DNA of 64,000 bases from assembly GCA_028710565.1 (NCBI GenBank), contig JAQTTV010000005.1:85000-148999 (forward strand). The letters run 5' to 3'. A program made the translations under genes and the position numbers. Shown piece after piece: positions 57,083-64,000 of this stretch. Within the stretch, counting starts at the first letter, position 1; every line of letters starts with the position of its first letter. Source of the DNA: Gallionella sp. (GTDB taxonomy: Bacteria; Pseudomonadota; Gammaproteobacteria; Burkholderiales; Gallionellaceae). The notes beneath the pieces were generated by a model. It had not been told where the DNA came from. It worked only from the letters and a program-made list of their open reading frames with translations, and made no database searches.

Positions 57083-58269
57083 AATGCTGCCGCCTCCTGT
57101 ACCGCACACCCGTTGTTAAGCGTCCAACTCTTTACATTGCGAATACCGACTGTACCTGTTGGTGTGGTGGTGGCTGTGACGGTTTTTTGTGTGAGGTTGG
57201 ACGTGTCGCTAAGCGACACCGTGTTCGTTGTACCGTTATACGTTATCGAGGTTAAGTGCCACAAAGTCCCATCATAGACACGCGCCTGATACCCTGATGT
57301 TGCGGTGTTTCTGCCTGGTATGAAATTGAGCGTTAGCGGATAGTAATCAGAATTACAGCCTCCCCAGTGGCACTGCGCACCAACGGCAATGGTCACCGTG
57401 ACTTTGGCTAACGCATCACCGGCACAGGCAAACACCACATCGAACAGACCATAAGGTTGAGTGACATAAGTAGCGGGAATCATTTTTCTTGTTTTAAAGT
57501 CGTAATAGGCTTTGACAAGCTTCTGATATGACCCTATCCCTGTTGCGCTGCCCGCCACATCACAGTAGGGCGTTGGCGTAACGACCGGGATGGTGGTTTT
57601 GCTGCAAGTTTGGGTCTGGAACGAATTATTAGTTTGATTGCACTGATAATTCGTGTTCGGATTAACGTTGATGGATGTACCCAATGCACACCAGTTGGTT
57701 AGTCCCGCCCCATACTCATCGCAAATCTCTGTGGTGTAGGTAGCGGGTGTTGTCACTGTCCGATTGGTGCAGCCAGTGAACGCCCCGATTGCAGATGGAT
57801 TGGCATATCCAAGGGAACGCGCGGCCAGCGTACTCGGGTTGGCTTCGATGAGGCGGCTTGCAACAACATTGGGATTTGTCGGGCTAAGGGTGAACTGAGG
57901 GCGATTCTGCGGGTTATGTACCATGAGGTTCACAGCAGTACAATCTTGCTGACGGAACGCATCGGGATTGGTCGGGCCTGTTTGACAGGCGGTTATTTTG
58001 CTTGCGGCAGGCGCGGATGTATTGCCATTCCCTCCCACGAAATAGCTGGCTTGTGGTGCGGTGGGGCTGTATGAGTAGTAGGCCGGGTTGAAGCTATTCA
58101 CGGTAGTAGCGACCGTGCCATTGGTAATGTTGGTGGACGCGCCCGTAGTCGCCGCGAGTGCCGCCGCTTGCCCATCTATAAAGGCTTGCTGGGCGGGCGT
58201 AACCGCAAAGATCGCGGCAGACTGAAAGCACAGCAACACCCCTGCAAGACCACCGTATATATTTTTCAA
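57079..58269 (-). CDS. Secreted conjugation protein, possibly the N-terminal partner of a split TraN
   Basis: A 396-residue protein starting at TTG 58269 with AAGGAG six bases upstream. The signal peptide ends IFA-VTP. The mature region is rich in Thr, Asn, Ser and Pro with paired cysteines. Its C-terminal third (AVGAQCHWGGCNSDYYPLTL and following) looks like a folded domain found in the N-terminal portion of some TraN proteins. It lies between TrbC and TraN with overlaps on both sides, so a mating-pair role is likely. Because both proteins have signal peptides, they are separate secreted products, not a simple frameshift. Confidence 0.6.
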   Translation of the reverse strand: MKNIYGGLAGVLLCFQSAAIFAVTPAQQAFIDGQAAALAATTGASTNITNGTVATTVNSFNPAYYSYSPTAPQASYFVGGNGNTSAPAASKITACQTGPTNPDAFRQQDCTAVNLMVHNPQNRPQFTLSPTNPNVVASRLIEANPSTLAARSLGYANPSAIGAFTGCTNRTVTTPATYTTEICDEYGAGLTNWCALGTSINVNPNTNYQCNQTNNSFQTQTCSKTTIPVVTPTPYCDVAGSATGIGSYQKLVKAYYDFKTRKMIPATYVTQPYGLFDVVFACAGDALAKVTVTIAVGAQCHWGGCNSDYYPLTLNFIPGRNTATSGYQARVYDGTLWHLTSITYNGTTNTVSLSDTSNLTQKTVTATTTPTGTVGIRNVKSWTLNNGCAVQEAAAL

Positions 58270-58925
58270 TTTCGGCTCCTTTGCAGCTTGATATTGAACG
58301 TGGCTGCGACAGTTGACCACTTCGGCGAGGTGCGCTCAATGTAATCCAGTGCGTAGTCTTGGCTGACATCGCCCGTGACTTTCACATAACGCTCAGCCTG
58401 CGCGCAGCCGTTATCCAGTTGATTGGCGGCGTCGGATTGAGAGATCACCAGTGCGGGTACTTGATTAACTTTGAACTGGGTAAACGCGGGTGGGTGGACG
58501 ACTGCCTCAACACGATGCTTTCCCAATAGATCAGCAATGCGCTTCGACATGTCGGTAAGCTTATCGCCAGTGAAGCCACGGAAAATCAGCCGTGCGCCCG
58601 TCATTTCCGATTGTTCCACGATGCGCAGCAGGCTTTCGCGCGGCATCGAGAATGATACAAAGACCATCAGTTCTGGCGCGACGGGTGGCTGGTTTGTAAT
58701 GGGCGACTGGCGGAATTGTTCAGCCATGGCCGCTGGGCTCACTTTTACTGCCGGTTGCGGCAAGTTGTCGAGCCTGGGTGCAGGGGCGCGATATTGATTA
58801 ACGACACGCTCAGTAACCTCTTTGAGTATTCTGTTTGAGCGTTCCATATCTGTTTCTGCACCAACTTGCTGCACCAGCAAAATAAGTGCTGAAGAAAGTA
58901 GCGCGCGCGAGGCAAGGTTTCTCAT
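58266..58925 (-). CDS. trbC: F-type conjugation protein TrbC
   Basis: A 219-residue periplasmic protein with a signal peptide ending VGA. The C-terminal half starts LMVFVSFSMPRESLLRIVEQ, the hallmark of F-type TrbC, a thioredoxin-like fold without an active CxxC. It works with TraW and TraU in pilus assembly and retraction. The start shares one base with the TraU stop (TGATG). Confidence 0.88.
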   Translation of the reverse strand: MRNLASRALLSSALILLVQQVGAETDMERSNRILKEVTERVVNQYRAPAPRLDNLPQPAVKVSPAAMAEQFRQSPITNQPPVAPELMVFVSFSMPRESLLRIVEQSEMTGARLIFRGFTGDKLTDMSKRIADLLGKHRVEAVVHPPAFTQFKVNQVPALVISQSDAANQLDNGCAQAERYVKVTGDVSQDYALDYIERTSPKWSTVAATFNIKLQRSRN

Positions 58926-59929
58926 CAAAATGCCCCCTGACAACAATTCCGCTTGCGGAAGATCATGTAGGCAAAGTCCTCACCAACAGCCGGTATCTCC
59001 TTATTCGCCCCCCAAATAACTGTTGTGCGGCCTAACGGCTGACAGCATCTGCCGTTGATTTTGTTTTGCGCGACCGGGAAGTGCATTTGGTATTTGTAGT
59101 TGGTCTTGTCCATGAGCAGCTGCGGGTAGTAACCACACATCCCCGAACTACCCGATGCTGCCCACATCAATCCCTCTCTGTGCATCTTGGTGATCAGGCG
59201 CGATACGATCAGGCTGGATGCCTGAACCCCGCCAATGTGCGCAGCTACATGCCCATTCAACGGATACATCGAACCCTGACAACCCGCACACCAGAACAGT
59301 GTGTTACTGCCAAATCCCATCGATGACATCACACAGTCCGCACCACAAGCAATCTTGGCGACAAGGTTGCCAAATAAAAACGAATCCGGGTTGATGATGC
59401 TGGTCATTTCGTCGTCATTCCACAGTGGGTCAAGCTCGGTCAGATAAGCTACGTCGAACACCTTCTGCTCAAGACACGGGCTATCTATTACCAGTTCCAG
59501 TAACACCAACACCGGATCAATATACCAATGGGCTTGGTAAAAAGAACTCATGCTGGCATTGTCTTTAATCTCTTGTGTGCCGTGCGGCGCGTTAAAGCCG
59601 GGATTCATATCCACCCCACCTAGTGCCGTCATGCAGAAGGGCTTGCGCACCACATCAACGTGTCGCACCGGTTCCCAAAAACTGATTTTTAAGCCGGGGT
59701 TGATGCCGCACATACAAATCGGCAGGCCGCCCGGATTCGGTGTGTCCTCTTGCCCAAGTGCAATAGGTAGCGATAGCGCGCCTGCACCGAACTTGATCGG
59801 AAAAATACAACTCCAGCAAATATCGGTAATTAGATTCGGGAACCGCCCTTGGCAATCCAGCGACGCATTAGCAGCGCCAGTGCAGACCAACAACAGCCAA
59901 GCAACCCATGTTTTAGTAACGTAGCTCAT
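58925..59929 (-). CDS. traU: F-type conjugation protein TraU
   Basis: A 334-residue periplasmic protein with a signal peptide ending ANA. It is rich in cysteines and contains CQGRFPNLITDICWSCIFPI and the segment LGQEDTPNPGGLPICMCGIN, both characteristic of TraU, which is needed for DNA transfer in F-like systems. All conserved cysteines in these segments are present. It overlaps TraW by 17 bases. Confidence 0.92.
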   Translation of the reverse strand: MSYVTKTWVAWLLLVCTGAANASLDCQGRFPNLITDICWSCIFPIKFGAGALSLPIALGQEDTPNPGGLPICMCGINPGLKISFWEPVRHVDVVRKPFCMTALGGVDMNPGFNAPHGTQEIKDNASMSSFYQAHWYIDPVLVLLELVIDSPCLEQKVFDVAYLTELDPLWNDDEMTSIINPDSFLFGNLVAKIACGADCVMSSMGFGSNTLFWCAGCQGSMYPLNGHVAAHIGGVQASSLIVSRLITKMHREGLMWAASGSSGMCGYYPQLLMDKTNYKYQMHFPVAQNKINGRCCQPLGRTTVIWGANKEIPAVGEDFAYMIFRKRNCCQGAF

Positions 59930-60533
59930 CTATCCTTAACCTCTTTCCTTCTTGCCTCACGATGGCGGGTACTTGGGTGATGGCAAAACGCTTGGTCAGC
60001 TTGCCGCCTTGATCGAAATAAATAGTCATCTTCCACTTGCGCATGAGTTCAAGCGGTTCACCCGCTACCAGCACCAATTTGATGGGACGATCAGAGGCGG
60101 CGATGATTTTTTTGCTGAATTCCAACTGTTTGGCATCGCGCCCATCCACGAACAACAGGTATTTGTTCCAGCCGATGTAATCCAGTGGATTGATGCGCGT
60201 ACCACGGGGATAAAGGATTTTGCCGGTCGCATCGGCAATGTCCTTGTCCGTCACCATCGAGGGGTCGTAATAGTGGGCGTTGGCGGTGTCGGTCGCTTTA
60301 ATGCCAGGGATGGGCTTGGGGTGTTCTATGCCATCAATGACGCGATTCTTGTAGTCGTTCTGGAATTTTGCGAGTTCGCCGGTTTTTTCCATGCGCTTTA
60401 ACTTGTTCTGGATGATTTCAATCAAGTCGCGCTCGGTGATGTCGTATGTTTTACCGATCACACCAAGATCATCAGACATGGCGGGAGGTGCCACCAGTAA
60501 GATAAGCAGTGTTGTAACAATAAAACGCCTCAT
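59913..60533 (-). CDS. traW: F-type conjugation protein TraW
   Basis: A 206-residue periplasmic protein with a signal peptide ending AMS. It contains LGVIGKTYDITERDLIEIIQ, the TraW N-terminal motif, and a C-terminal thioredoxin-like portion with KYLLFVDGRD and RFAITQVPAIVRQ. TraW assists pilus assembly with TraU and TrbC. The 3' end overlaps traU, fixing its place in the operon. Confidence 0.9.
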   Translation of the reverse strand: MRRFIVTTLLILLVAPPAMSDDLGVIGKTYDITERDLIEIIQNKLKRMEKTGELAKFQNDYKNRVIDGIEHPKPIPGIKATDTANAHYYDPSMVTDKDIADATGKILYPRGTRINPLDYIGWNKYLLFVDGRDAKQLEFSKKIIAASDRPIKLVLVAGEPLELMRKWKMTIYFDQGGKLTKRFAITQVPAIVRQEGKRLRIDELRY

Positions 60534-60736
60534 GATTGCCTTGTCGCGATACGCCATGCCAACTTGAACGAGTCAATACCCGCACCCACCACAATAACGG
60601 GCGCAATCTGTCCGATTACCCTCACTACTTCGTCATAACTACTTCCTTCTGCCGCAAGCCAAGGAACCTCACACGATGATGCGTACCACATTCCGTTGTG
60701 GTATTGGCCAGTAAATACCTCAATCTGTTTTTTCAA
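60530..60736 (-). CDS. DUF1902/HicB-like small protein
   Basis: A 68-residue protein beginning MKKQIEVFTGQYHNGMWYAS with VPWLAAEGSSYDEVVRVIGQ following. This is the DUF1902 pattern related to HicB antitoxin folds. It overlaps traI by 17 bases and traW by four, so it is translated within the transfer operon. No HicA-like toxin is adjacent. A regulatory role for transfer is possible but unproven. Confidence 0.65.
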   Translation of the reverse strand: MKKQIEVFTGQYHNGMWYASSCEVPWLAAEGSSYDEVVRVIGQIAPVIVVGAGIDSFKLAWRIATRQS

Positions 60737-62666
60737 TTGGTTTACCTTTTCTTGTTTTGATTGGTATACTCACAGACGCATTGGGGTTGCCTGAATTGGA
60801 GCTGATTACAGGGGATTTGGGCTTTGTCACCACGACATCGCTTGGCTTTGCCTTCGTTCTGGCTCTTTGGGCAGGTTTCCGGATTGCGCTTGTGGATACC
60901 TCTGCTGCAACAGGCTCAGCAATAGAATCAGCGGATAGGGAAGAGGGAGGCTGGACGGTATCTATTGCGGTTTTTTCTGTCGCTTCGCTAACAGGCTGGT
61001 CGTCAACAACAAACAATCTACCAACATCAGCGGTTAGCCTGATCGCCTTGGCAACCCCACTCGAAAAAACTGCATCGCCAATCTTGGCAACCTCGCTGGC
61101 CGGGATCATCCAGCCCATATTGGACAACTCAGTCAAAATCTGTTTTGGCGTAAAACCGTAGCCCGCAAACGTATCCGGCCATTTCAAATACACGCAACCA
61201 TTGGGATCCTTAACGCCCAGATCAGCAAACGACTTTTTGCCCAATTTGAATTCTCCAATTAAAACGCGAAGCAACTCACCCATCGCGCCCTCAAGAGAAT
61301 CCAAATGGAGGCATTTTTCCGCCACGCGTTCCACAGACGTGCTGGAGACGTGTTGTGGTTGGGGTGGCATTTCCTCTGCGCGCTCAACATGTTCCACAGA
61401 GGTGCTGGAGACATTCTGGGATGACGCTTTGCTTGAATGGATTTGCCCTGAAATGGGCGGGATGGGCATCGAACTAATCAGAGCCTGGTCGCGCAGCCTG
61501 ATCGCCTTGAGTCGCATGTCGGGTATTTTTTCGGTAATCACGTCTGGTGCGATGTAGAAAAAAGGATCACCTTCAGCTTCACGCAAAAACGCAATTTCCC
61601 TTTCGATCATCATGTCCAGAATGCCGTCAGGGGTCTTGGGCAAGCCCGGTATATCTTCATCCCTGGTTCGCCGTGCGATTTCTTCACCCGCCATCGGCCA
61701 AACAAGGTAGGTTATCCCCTCGATATTCCAAACGCGGGCAGACGGCTCGTTGATGCGCCAAATACCTTCTTGAACCAGACGGCGCATGATGTCGGTCAAG
61801 TACCGCTCAATTGGCACGCCGATCTCGTAGCCCGCCATTGCTGCCCCCATGGATTTCAGGTCACGCTCAACGCTTAACTGGTCCGCCCTTACAACAAAAT
61901 TATGTATTTGATTGCTTGAGCCGGGGTTGTTGTTCAGCGATTCCGTCAGCCAGATCAACGCATCAGTGCTGCCATCACTGATCCAATCGAGTGTCTCCTT
62001 GCTGATTACCGCATCAATCAAGGTGCTGGAAACATGGGTGTGCTTTTTGCCTCTACCTTCTTGCCAGTGCAAAAAATAGTTTTCAATACCGTGGGATATA
62101 GCCCAGTCATACAGGCTTTGGTTGTAAGGTCGCCACTTTTGCGAGTTTTCTCGGTCGGTAACGGTTAAGTCAGTCACCACCTTGCCCAGATCGTGACACA
62201 AGCCTGCCAGGAACACAGTGAGCCGCCAACGCGGTTCAATAACCCGTCTTTGTTGTGGCGTGACCACACCACGTATCAGTTTTCCCTCGGTTTGTTGCAA
62301 TGACCACAACCCAACTTCGAGAGAGTGCCGCAACATGCCGCCCGCACCGCGATGGTGATGCGCTTGAGAAGCTGGTAACAGTTGCACGAGCGTGGCAAGG
62401 CGCAACATCGCGGGGTTGTAGTGCGTCTCCAGCAGTTCTTGATTGGCAATCAGTTGTTGAATCCCGCCGGTAAGCTCTTTTTGCGTCGTAAGCAGTACCC
62501 AGGGCGCGTGGACAGGCAGACCCTCCATGAATGGGGGGTAGCGCGGTATATTGCGCAAATCTTCGATTCGTTTTACCTGAGCCAGCGCGGAGGAAGCCGA
62601 AGCCGCCACCACAACCTTGGGTAGCAAGTTGAACTTTCTCAGCAAGCGATCAACCAGTGTTGTCAT
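60720..62666 (-). CDS. traI: MOBH-family relaxase TraI (HD-type)
   Basis: A 648-residue relaxase of the HD superfamily. The N-terminal domain (about 40-330) has LPVHAPWVLLTTQKELTGGI, metal residues in HHHRGAGGMLRHSLEVG (His103-105, His114) and CHDLGK (157-162), the MOBH signature. The C-terminal winged-helix part holds FAGYGFTPKQILTELSNMGW. Between them, about residues 415-450, a motif VSSTSVE is repeated and corresponds to a DNA repeat also found upstream of the operon. The tail is Lys/Pro/Ser-rich. TraI nicks the origin of transfer and pilots the strand. It starts one base after the S26 gene's stop. Confidence 0.9.
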   Translation of the reverse strand: MTTLVDRLLRKFNLLPKVVVAASASSALAQVKRIEDLRNIPRYPPFMEGLPVHAPWVLLTTQKELTGGIQQLIANQELLETHYNPAMLRLATLVQLLPASQAHHHRGAGGMLRHSLEVGLWSLQQTEGKLIRGVVTPQQRRVIEPRWRLTVFLAGLCHDLGKVVTDLTVTDRENSQKWRPYNQSLYDWAISHGIENYFLHWQEGRGKKHTHVSSTLIDAVISKETLDWISDGSTDALIWLTESLNNNPGSSNQIHNFVVRADQLSVERDLKSMGAAMAGYEIGVPIERYLTDIMRRLVQEGIWRINEPSARVWNIEGITYLVWPMAGEEIARRTRDEDIPGLPKTPDGILDMMIEREIAFLREAEGDPFFYIAPDVITEKIPDMRLKAIRLRDQALISSMPIPPISGQIHSSKASSQNVSSTSVEHVERAEEMPPQPQHVSSTSVERVAEKCLHLDSLEGAMGELLRVLIGEFKLGKKSFADLGVKDPNGCVYLKWPDTFAGYGFTPKQILTELSNMGWMIPASEVAKIGDAVFSSGVAKAIRLTADVGRLFVVDDQPVSEATEKTAIDTVQPPSSLSADSIAEPVAAEVSTSAIRKPAQRARTKAKPSDVVVTKPKSPVISSNSGNPNASVSIPIKTRKGKPIEKTD

Positions 62667-63197
62667 TTAGAACAACCTGAATCCACGACCAACCATTGCC
62701 TGGTTCGACAGTAAACCTACCACCTTGTATCTGGAGTCGAGGCTTAAGGGATGCTCACCCATTACATAGTAATGCCCGGCAGGAATTACGCCCTCAAAGT
62801 CATTTTCCTGGATGTGTTTGCCAGTAGAGGTAGTGGACATTGCCACACCAACTGGCTTGCCGTTCACAAAAAAATGATGATTTTTCGATTGAACTACATC
62901 GCCCGGAACACCCGCCACTCTTTTTAAGAATCGCGTGCCTTTCGGATAAATAAAGTCACTCGGGTAGTAGAACGAGGCGTATTCATCGCGGGTCGGCAGC
63001 GTTCCCTTTTCTACAAGGTAGAGCGTGCCAGGTAAGCTGACGCTGACGTTTACCGAGAACTCGTAGCGCGATGCGAATACCGCATAGCTCAGAACCAATG
63101 CGATATACAGTAAATAATGGCTCAACAAGTGAGCGTATGTTGCATCAAGACGCGATACGAACCACAGCCAAATTTCGAGGGGCTTCGTATTTTTCAT
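62667..63197 (-). CDS. S26-family (TraF-type) conjugation signal peptidase
   Basis: A 176-residue membrane peptidase with an N-terminal span (about 30-48). The Ser region is SVSLPGTLYLVEKG and the Lys region GTRFLKRVAGVPGDVV, with DSRYKVVG near the end: the Ser-Lys dyad layout of TraF/LepB-type peptidases that mature or cyclise pilins. ATG 63197 is chosen; a TTG in frame at 63266 would place the start inside the 44-bp palindrome. It is the first gene of the minus-strand transfer operon. Confidence 0.85.
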   Translation of the reverse strand: MKNTKPLEIWLWFVSRLDATYAHLLSHYLLYIALVLSYAVFASRYEFSVNVSVSLPGTLYLVEKGTLPTRDEYASFYYPSDFIYPKGTRFLKRVAGVPGDVVQSKNHHFFVNGKPVGVAMSTTSTGKHIQENDFEGVIPAGHYYVMGEHPLSLDSRYKVVGLLSNQAMVGRGFRLF

Positions 63198-63212
63198 ACC
63201 AACAATTTTGGT

Positions 63213-63271
63213 GCAACTGAAAATAATAATCCTTGAAATTCCTTGCAAATTTGCAAGGAATTTCAAGGATT
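63213..63271. promoter_or_regulatory. 44-bp perfect palindrome with conserved flank (twin of 2466-2519)
   Basis: Bases 63228-63271 form a perfect, loop-free palindrome with 22-base arms; the centre reads CCTTGCAAATTTGCAAGG. It is preceded by GCAACTGAAAATAAT, almost the same as at 2456-2470. It lies 31 to 74 bases upstream of the S26 peptidase start, in the likely leader or promoter of the transfer operon. Confidence 0.85.
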
Positions 63272-63287
63272 TGCTGGCTTTTCATCG

Positions 63288-63334
63288 CCCTAAAATTCCC
63301 ACCTGTTCCACAGCGGTGCTGGGGATGTACTGGG
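63288..63334. repeat. Shared boxes upstream of the transfer operon
   Basis: CCTAAAATTCCCAC (63289-63302) resembles the boxes at 2265 and 2401. GTTCCACAGCGGTGCTGG (63304-63321) is the third copy of a repeat otherwise found inside traI (61328-61345 and 61391-61408). Their presence outside coding sequence shows that conservation is at DNA level. Confidence 0.6.
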
Positions 63335-63390
63335 ATTTTTAGCGGGCTGCCGTCCACTGAAAAGTGTTGAAAGTTGCTGCGCGGGAAAAA

Positions 63391-63419
63391 TTGACAGCCA
63401 TTTCCAATTGCGGTATTTT
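63391..63419 (+). promoter_or_regulatory. Sigma70-type promoter for the rightward genes
   Basis: TTGACA, then 17 bases, then TATTTT: a consensus -35 with optimal spacing and a -10 matching at four of six positions. It points toward the leader repeats, the 25-residue peptide and the exonuclease gene. Confidence 0.7.
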
Positions 63420-63539
63420 TAAATTATCTAGTCCGTATGCTTATTGCTCGGAATTGATATTGGCGGCTGACCAATCCAAATAAACAGAAGACGAGCAATC
63501 GTCAATGAAGCACACAAAGCAATATCCAACCACCCACGC

Positions 63540-63577
63540 GGGGACACTTCTCCGCTGGGGCATGGTGTCCCTTTTTT
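63540..63577 (+). terminator. Leader terminator module, copy 1
   Basis: GGGGACAC (63540-63547) and GTGTCCC (63565-63571) enclose a partly paired loop and are followed by T6. It is a canonical intrinsic terminator, yet sits in front of a gene: the next ATG is 23 bases after the T-run with AGGAG between. This suggests attenuation or antitermination. Confidence 0.8.
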
Positions 63578-63600
63578 GTTTTTAACAAAAGGAGAACACC

Positions 63601-63678
63601 ATGTTCCTGATCATTATCGCTTGCTGCATCACCGGTTACGCCATCAGTCGTCCAGTAGTCCGGGCATTTGGTTTGTAA
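63601..63678 (+). CDS. 25-residue single-span membrane peptide
   Basis: The ATG has AGGAG eight bases upstream. The peptide reads MFLIIIACCITGYAISRPVV then RAFGL: a hydrophobic helix with two adjacent Cys and a basic end. It lies between the two leader terminators. It may be a real small protein or a leader peptide whose translation governs the downstream terminator. Confidence 0.5.
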   Translation: MFLIIIACCITGYAISRPVVRAFGL

Positions 63679-63689
63679 TCAACCCTATC

Positions 63690-63727
63690 GGGGACACTTC
63701 CCCGCATAGGGCTTGTGTCCCTTTTTT
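63690..63727 (+). terminator. Leader terminator module, copy 2
   Basis: It has the same layout exactly 150 bases after copy 1: GGGGACAC (63690-63697), GTGTCCC (63715-63721) and T6. The loop contains CCCCGCATAGGG, able to form an inner stem. The exonuclease start follows 17 bases after the T-run, with AAGGAG between. Confidence 0.8.
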
Positions 63728-63744
63728 ATTTCAAGGAGACACAA

Positions 63745-64000
63745 ATGAAGCGCATCGTCAGAGATTTGCCAATAAAAATTTACCACTCCAGTGACGCGAT
63801 TTCGCACAGTGGTATCGTGCAATTGCTCAAGTCGCCGGAGCACTACAAAAACTACAAGGAAGGAATCGTCGAACCCACACCTGCAATGGAGTTTGGTTCT
63901 GCGTGCCACTCATTCATCCTTGAACCAGAGCTGTTTGCCAAGGAATACGTGCTTGCGCCGAAGTTCGACAAGCGCACTAAAGAGGGCAAAGAAGCTGCTG
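63745..64000 (+). CDS. RecE/exonuclease VIII-like nuclease, N-terminal part
   Basis: 85 codons are visible before the right edge. The segment YHSSDAISHSGIVQLLKSPE followed by MEFGSACHSFILEPE matches the start of the RecE-type (PD-(D/E)XK, DUF3799) exonucleases, which pair with a RecT/Bet annealing protein in phages and SXT-type ICEs. Catalytic residues lie beyond the window. AAGGAG precedes the ATG. Confidence 0.8.
   Translation, partial: MKRIVRDLPIKIYHSSDAISHSGIVQLLKSPEHYKNYKEGIVEPTPAMEFGSACHSFILEPELFAKEYVLAPKFDKRTKEGKEAA

Noticed and set aside
63198..63266. S26 peptidase start at TTG 63266
   Set aside because: It would read through the 44-bp palindrome and gives an unnatural N-terminus; ATG 63197 precedes the expected membrane segment.

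Overview
The window reads as a Gram-negative, probably betaproteobacterial genome segment. Signal peptides, TolC-type efflux, ExbB/ExbD, an LpxR-like outer-membrane enzyme, class II c-type cytochromes and an OxyR-controlled rubrerythrin cluster support this. Nitrosomonadales or Gallionellaceae is a guess from gene style, not a demonstrated assignment. No rRNA, intact tRNA or CRISPR array was seen.

Layout. (1) 1-5.0 kb: mobile-element backbone. It holds a tyrosine recombinase running off the left edge, a small membrane protein, a ParM-type actin with a small partner, an AcaB/DUF1845-like protein and a UvrD-like helicase. (2) 5.35-9.4 kb: NhaA and a P-type cation ATPase with overlapping genes. 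(3) 9.4-10.1 kb: non-coding, with a motif resembling the 3' end of tmRNA. (4) 10.1-22.1 kb: one long phosphonate operon phnF-D-C-E-E-G-H-I-J-K-L-M-N-P plus an EamA permease, a complete C-P lyase pathway with its own transporter and regulator. (5) 22.2-23.9 kb: decayed IS1380-family element with recognisable ends. (6) 24-30 kb: PAS-PAS-GAF-HD-GYP phosphodiesterase behind a G15 tract, then ExbB/ExbD/TonB-like, LpxR-like and glutamine amidotransferase genes. (7) 30-42 kb: four class II cytochromes, two small Gly/Arg-tailed secreted proteins, an OmpR/EnvZ-type pair, a MacAB-like tripartite efflux operon with TetR and TolC, and an EF-hand protein. (8) 42-49.4 kb: rubredoxin reductase, rubredoxin and rubrerythrin divergent from oxyR; PepSY protein; two paralogous fourfold-repeat membrane proteins; a QseBC-like pair; a small EamA protein. 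(9) 49.5-53 kb: an unrecognised 585-residue secreted protein and small genes. (10) 53.4-55.03 kb: graveyard of a coenzyme A-disulfide reductase/rhodanese/TusA fusion and a toxin-antitoxin pair. (11) 55.1-63.2 kb: F-type conjugation genes on the minus strand (S26 peptidase, MOBH TraI, DUF1902, TraW, TraU, TrbC, two TraN-like proteins). (12) 63.4-64 kb: a near-consensus promoter, two tandem terminator-leader modules, a 25-residue membrane peptide and the start of a RecE-type exonuclease.

Backbone genes at both ends flank about 50 kb of metabolic, stress and efflux genes. This suggests one integrative conjugative element or plasmid with a large cargo, though two separate elements are not excluded. 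The strongest undescribed signal is a pair of 44-bp palindromes, 60.7 kb apart, in the two divergent control regions of the backbone (2471-2514 and 63228-63271). They share a flank, and two of their differences are compensatory, so the dyad itself appears to be selected.
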